In this document: one piece after another, positions 61,978 to 64,000 of the stretch
Position numbering within the stretch: position 1 is the first letter of the stretch
How the letters are laid out: each line of letters opens with the position of its first letter
Source of the DNA: an uncultured Geobacter sp.
GTDB lineage: Bacteria; Desulfobacterota; Desulfuromonadia; Geobacterales; Geobacteraceae
Direction of reading: 5' to 3'
DNA: 64,000 bases
Assembly (NCBI GenBank): GCA_903915655.1
Contig: CAIWTU010000026.1
Coordinates: forward strand, 36,245 to 100,244
The notes under the pieces: generated by a model
Databases searched by the model: none
What the model was told of the DNA's origin: nothing
What the model saw: only the letters and a program-made list of their open reading frames with translations
Made by a program: the position numbers and the translations under genes

Positions 61978-63360
61978 TTACCATGTGAATACCGTGCCGA
62001 CAGATATGATGTTCTGATTCTGCTTGGAACCGTCATACCACTGGTCGAGCGCATAGGTGTACTCGCCCACCAGGGTCAGGTTCTTTGTGAGGGAGTGATA
62101 GACACCGGCAGTAACGCCCTGCTGCGACTTTTTGATAAGGTCGCCATTGTTGTCATTGACCATGCGCTGATCAAACTCTGTCGTCTGCGCATAGCTGATG
62201 CCGTACTGGGCGCCTAGCTTGGTTTTGCCGCCGATAGTGTAGGTGATGTGGGCAAGGCCGCCGACTGTGAGGCGCTCACTCCCGGCGTAATCGAGGGCAT
62301 CAAAGCCATCCTGGATCAGGGTGAGGCCGAGGGCCTGACCGCCGAAGGTAGAGATCGTGGTCTCAAACGGGCCGTAGACAACCTGGACGCCACCGCCGCC
62401 GCCGATGGAGGTAACTTTCCTTGGGGGGCCACCTAAAGTAGGTGCCGCTCCCGCTCTAAACACATAAGGTTCACTCGCGGTCATGCCAGCTTCCTGGAAT
62501 AAGCCGTTGAGCCATACCTGAACCTTGCCATCCTTGAAGGTCTTGGCGTAGGAGATCTCCGTCTCAAAACGGGGCTGATTGAGAACCTTTGCTTCGTAGT
62601 TTCTATTTACTTCATAAACTTCACTAGGATCTGAAGCATCACCAACTACAGCCGTTTTACCAGTGATCCTGCCCGGATCGTTGATGCTGACCGCAACCTT
62701 GAAGCCGTTCATGTCAGGCGTGGTATAGCGGAACTGTGGTCCAAAGGAGGGGTAAGGATAGCCCCTGCCGATAAAGCCGAGGCTTACCCCTTCGCCGGTC
62801 ATGTTCAGCGGCACGCCAAGACCGATCAGGGTCATGTCGGTAAGGATGTTCTTCCCGAGGTAGAGGTTGAGGGCGCGGCCGGCGAGAACCTGGCCGAAGC
62901 AGCCGTCGGCGGTGAAGAATACTTCACGGATATCGATCGAGGTGCCGCCGTTATCCATACCTGGTCCGAGACCTGATCTGGTGCCGGCATTTTCTATCTG
63001 GGGATAAAGGCCGATCCTGGCGGCGTAGTCTACGCCGTTAATGGTCGGTGACTTTACGTTGAAAGCGAAAATGCTCGGCAGGAGACCGGTACGGATACGG
63101 AACGACTGCTCGGCAGGGGAGGCTTGATACAATCCGGTGATACCACTGTCACTATCAGGAATATTATAGTGGTTATTCCCGCCAGTCCTGCTGCTCTTTG
63201 TGTCATAAACACCGAACACGTTGATCATACCGTCAAAGCTCATCTGCCAGCCGTTCTCACCACCGACGACGAACGCCGCCTGGGCCGGGCTTGCTGCTAC
63301 CGCTACGAGAGCGGCCAGACCTAACAGTCCGGTAACCATCTTACTCAGTCTTAATTTCAT
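61978..63360 (-). CDS. Outer-membrane beta-barrel porin
   Basis: 460 residues from ATG 63360 (GGAGG upstream on the minus strand; a longer frame from 63423 adds an unlikely leader). Signal peptide MKLRLSKMVTGLLGLAALVA then VAASPAQAA. The mature chain has alternating hydrophobic pattern, Gly and Tyr-rich strands (GKTKLGAQYGISYAQ, LTLVGEYTYALDQWY) and ends in IISVGTVFTW, with the terminal aromatic residue recognised by the Bam machinery. Geobacter-type porins of this kind are abundant. Substrate unknown. It has its own strong terminator. Confidence 0.85.
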   Translation of the reverse strand: MKLRLSKMVTGLLGLAALVAVAASPAQAAFVVGGENGWQMSFDGMINVFGVYDTKSSRTGGNNHYNIPDSDSGITGLYQASPAEQSFRIRTGLLPSIFAFNVKSPTINGVDYAARIGLYPQIENAGTRSGLGPGMDNGGTSIDIREVFFTADGCFGQVLAGRALNLYLGKNILTDMTLIGLGVPLNMTGEGVSLGFIGRGYPYPSFGPQFRYTTPDMNGFKVAVSINDPGRITGKTAVVGDASDPSEVYEVNRNYEAKVLNQPRFETEISYAKTFKDGKVQVWLNGLFQEAGMTASEPYVFRAGAAPTLGGPPRKVTSIGGGGGVQVVYGPFETTISTFGGQALGLTLIQDGFDALDYAGSERLTVGGLAHITYTIGGKTKLGAQYGISYAQTTEFDQRMVNDNNGDLIKKSQQGVTAGVYHSLTKNLTLVGEYTYALDQWYDGSKQNQNIISVGTVFTW

Positions 63361-63710
63361 TTTTTCCTCCTTCTTGATAGTAACTACAGATAGGTTACTC
63401 CAAGCAAATTGTCCGGGGAGCATCTCTTCCCCCGGTCGCCTGTCTGGAGTCCGCTAAATACTACAAAAACTCACTGTCAAATTTTACCCCATCTTTTTTG
63501 ATACCTGCCCTGATCAGGGGCAATGTAGGGATAGGAATTTGTTTTTGCTGGTGTATGGAAAATACACCTGGTGCGGGGTGATGTCAACGCAATTTCGGAG
63601 GATATGACGATATTTCAAGGAGAGCAGAGCGGATAGAATGGTGTCAAACCTACACATTTGAATCGGATGCAATGGTGTCAAACCTTCCTTTTTCCTGCCT
63701 CCCACCGAAA
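63361..63710. other. Porin upstream region with leader stem and a direct repeat
   Basis: No gene. Near 63413-63435 CCGGGG/CCCCGG can form a stem in the porin 5' leader. Two 21-base direct repeats, GGATAGAATGGTGTCAAACC plus T (63631-63651) and GGATGCAATGGTGTCAAACC plus T (63665-63685), differ at two bases and lie just before the IS start. No promoter could be assigned with confidence. Confidence 0.5.
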
Positions 63711-63738
63711 CCTAAATTCCCGAAATTTTATAACTATG
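63711..63738. repeat. Terminal inverted repeat (left end) of an IS entering the window
   Basis: CCTAAATTCCCGAAATTTTA then TAACTATG; it is the inverse of 60665-60692 with 26 of 28 bases matching. It precedes the transposase start at 63833, as an IS left end should. Confidence 0.6.
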
Positions 63739-63832
63739 TAAATAGTAGCTCTTTGAAATGACTAGGTAAATCTTAAGCTTTTGCCTTGATTTTACCCTCA
63801 TTATAATTATAACCATATTGAGGGGGATCGCC

Positions 63833-64000
63833 CTGGCTTATCAAGTTCATCACCTTAACAAAAAACCGGTATTACTTACGTTTATGAGGCTGTCTCAGTC
63901 TGGGACAAGGAACTCAAGCAGGCTCGGAATAAACAGGTCTGTGTCGGCAAGATAGATCCGCTGACCGGTATATTTGTTCCGTCCAAGCGGCTCAGTCCCA
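63833..64000 (+). pseudogene. Transposase N-terminal part (truncated by window edge, apparent -1 frameshift)
   Basis: The reading from 63836 is AYQVHHLNKK, then, one base back, TGITYVYEAVSVWDKELKQA and RNKQVCVGKIDPLTG, the usual start of an IS1634/IS4-like transposase. The frame change occurs at a run of six A (63860-63865). The expected ATG is CTG at 63833, with AGGGGG upstream. Either the gene is decayed or it uses slippage. It continues beyond the window. Confidence 0.6.

Overview
The window looks like a chromosome segment from a Geobacter-type member of the Desulfuromonadales/Geobacterales. Reasons: an icd-mdh-korDABC block (isocitrate dehydrogenase, malate dehydrogenase and four-subunit 2-oxoacid:ferredoxin oxidoreductase); a Gram-negative lipid A/heptose pathway; short GNAT-type ArgA; the family content as a whole; and GC near 50% by eye. 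No rRNA, tRNA or CRISPR array was seen.

Layout. 1-5959: lipid A/inner-core operon (end of lpxB, msbA, waaA, lpxK, a Trm112-like protein, a heptosyltransferase). 6020-11802: glycan-assembly genes (methyltransferase, two GT4, a GT2, an FkbM methyltransferase, a GT10 fucosyltransferase), the last three AT-rich and probably acquired. 11855-18825: CDP-sugar cassette (rfbF, rfbG, rfbH, a short-chain reductase/epimerase, a thiamine-diphosphate enzyme) whose composition fits a yersiniose-type branched 3,6-dideoxysugar. It is disturbed by a four-helix-bundle gene, a toxin-antitoxin module whose PemK-like toxin is fused in frame to RfbH, and four clusters of short TCAAC/GTTGA repeats, two of which make extra peptide inside RfbH. 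18920-21152: two more GT9 heptosyltransferases. 21234-26564: TCA-cycle block. 26734-32556: trmJ, a SemiSWEET, lemA with two TPM-domain genes, lon.

32557-33573 is an insertion-sequence graveyard with a reversed rarA tail, an IS3 scrap and an IS1634-like scrap. 33574-54060 is mostly housekeeping: rarA, glgP (minus), nadK, recN, argA-like, tldE/pmbA, secA, argJ, a serine hydrolase, a receiver protein with a long acidic tail, valS, a prepilin peptidase, a histidine kinase, followed by a sigma-54 response regulator at 54155-55525.

55839-59677 is a three-gene operon: GtrA-ArnT-like fusion, YdjC-type deacetylase, GtrB/ArnC-like polyprenyl-phosphate glycosyltransferase. By family it matches the Francisella FlmK/NaxD/FlmF2 set and probably attaches a deacetylated aminosugar to lipid A or a surface glycan. 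59678-64000 is gene-poor: a 44-residue exported peptide, a decayed IS end, a frameshifted RAYT transposase with DnaA-like C-terminus, an outer-membrane porin with a strong terminator, and the start of an IS whose inverted repeat matches the decayed IS end 3 kb away.

The strongest candidates for something undescribed are the repeat clusters plus toxin fusion in the rfb cassette and the aminosugar-transfer operon. All family assignments come from reading motifs; no database search was possible.
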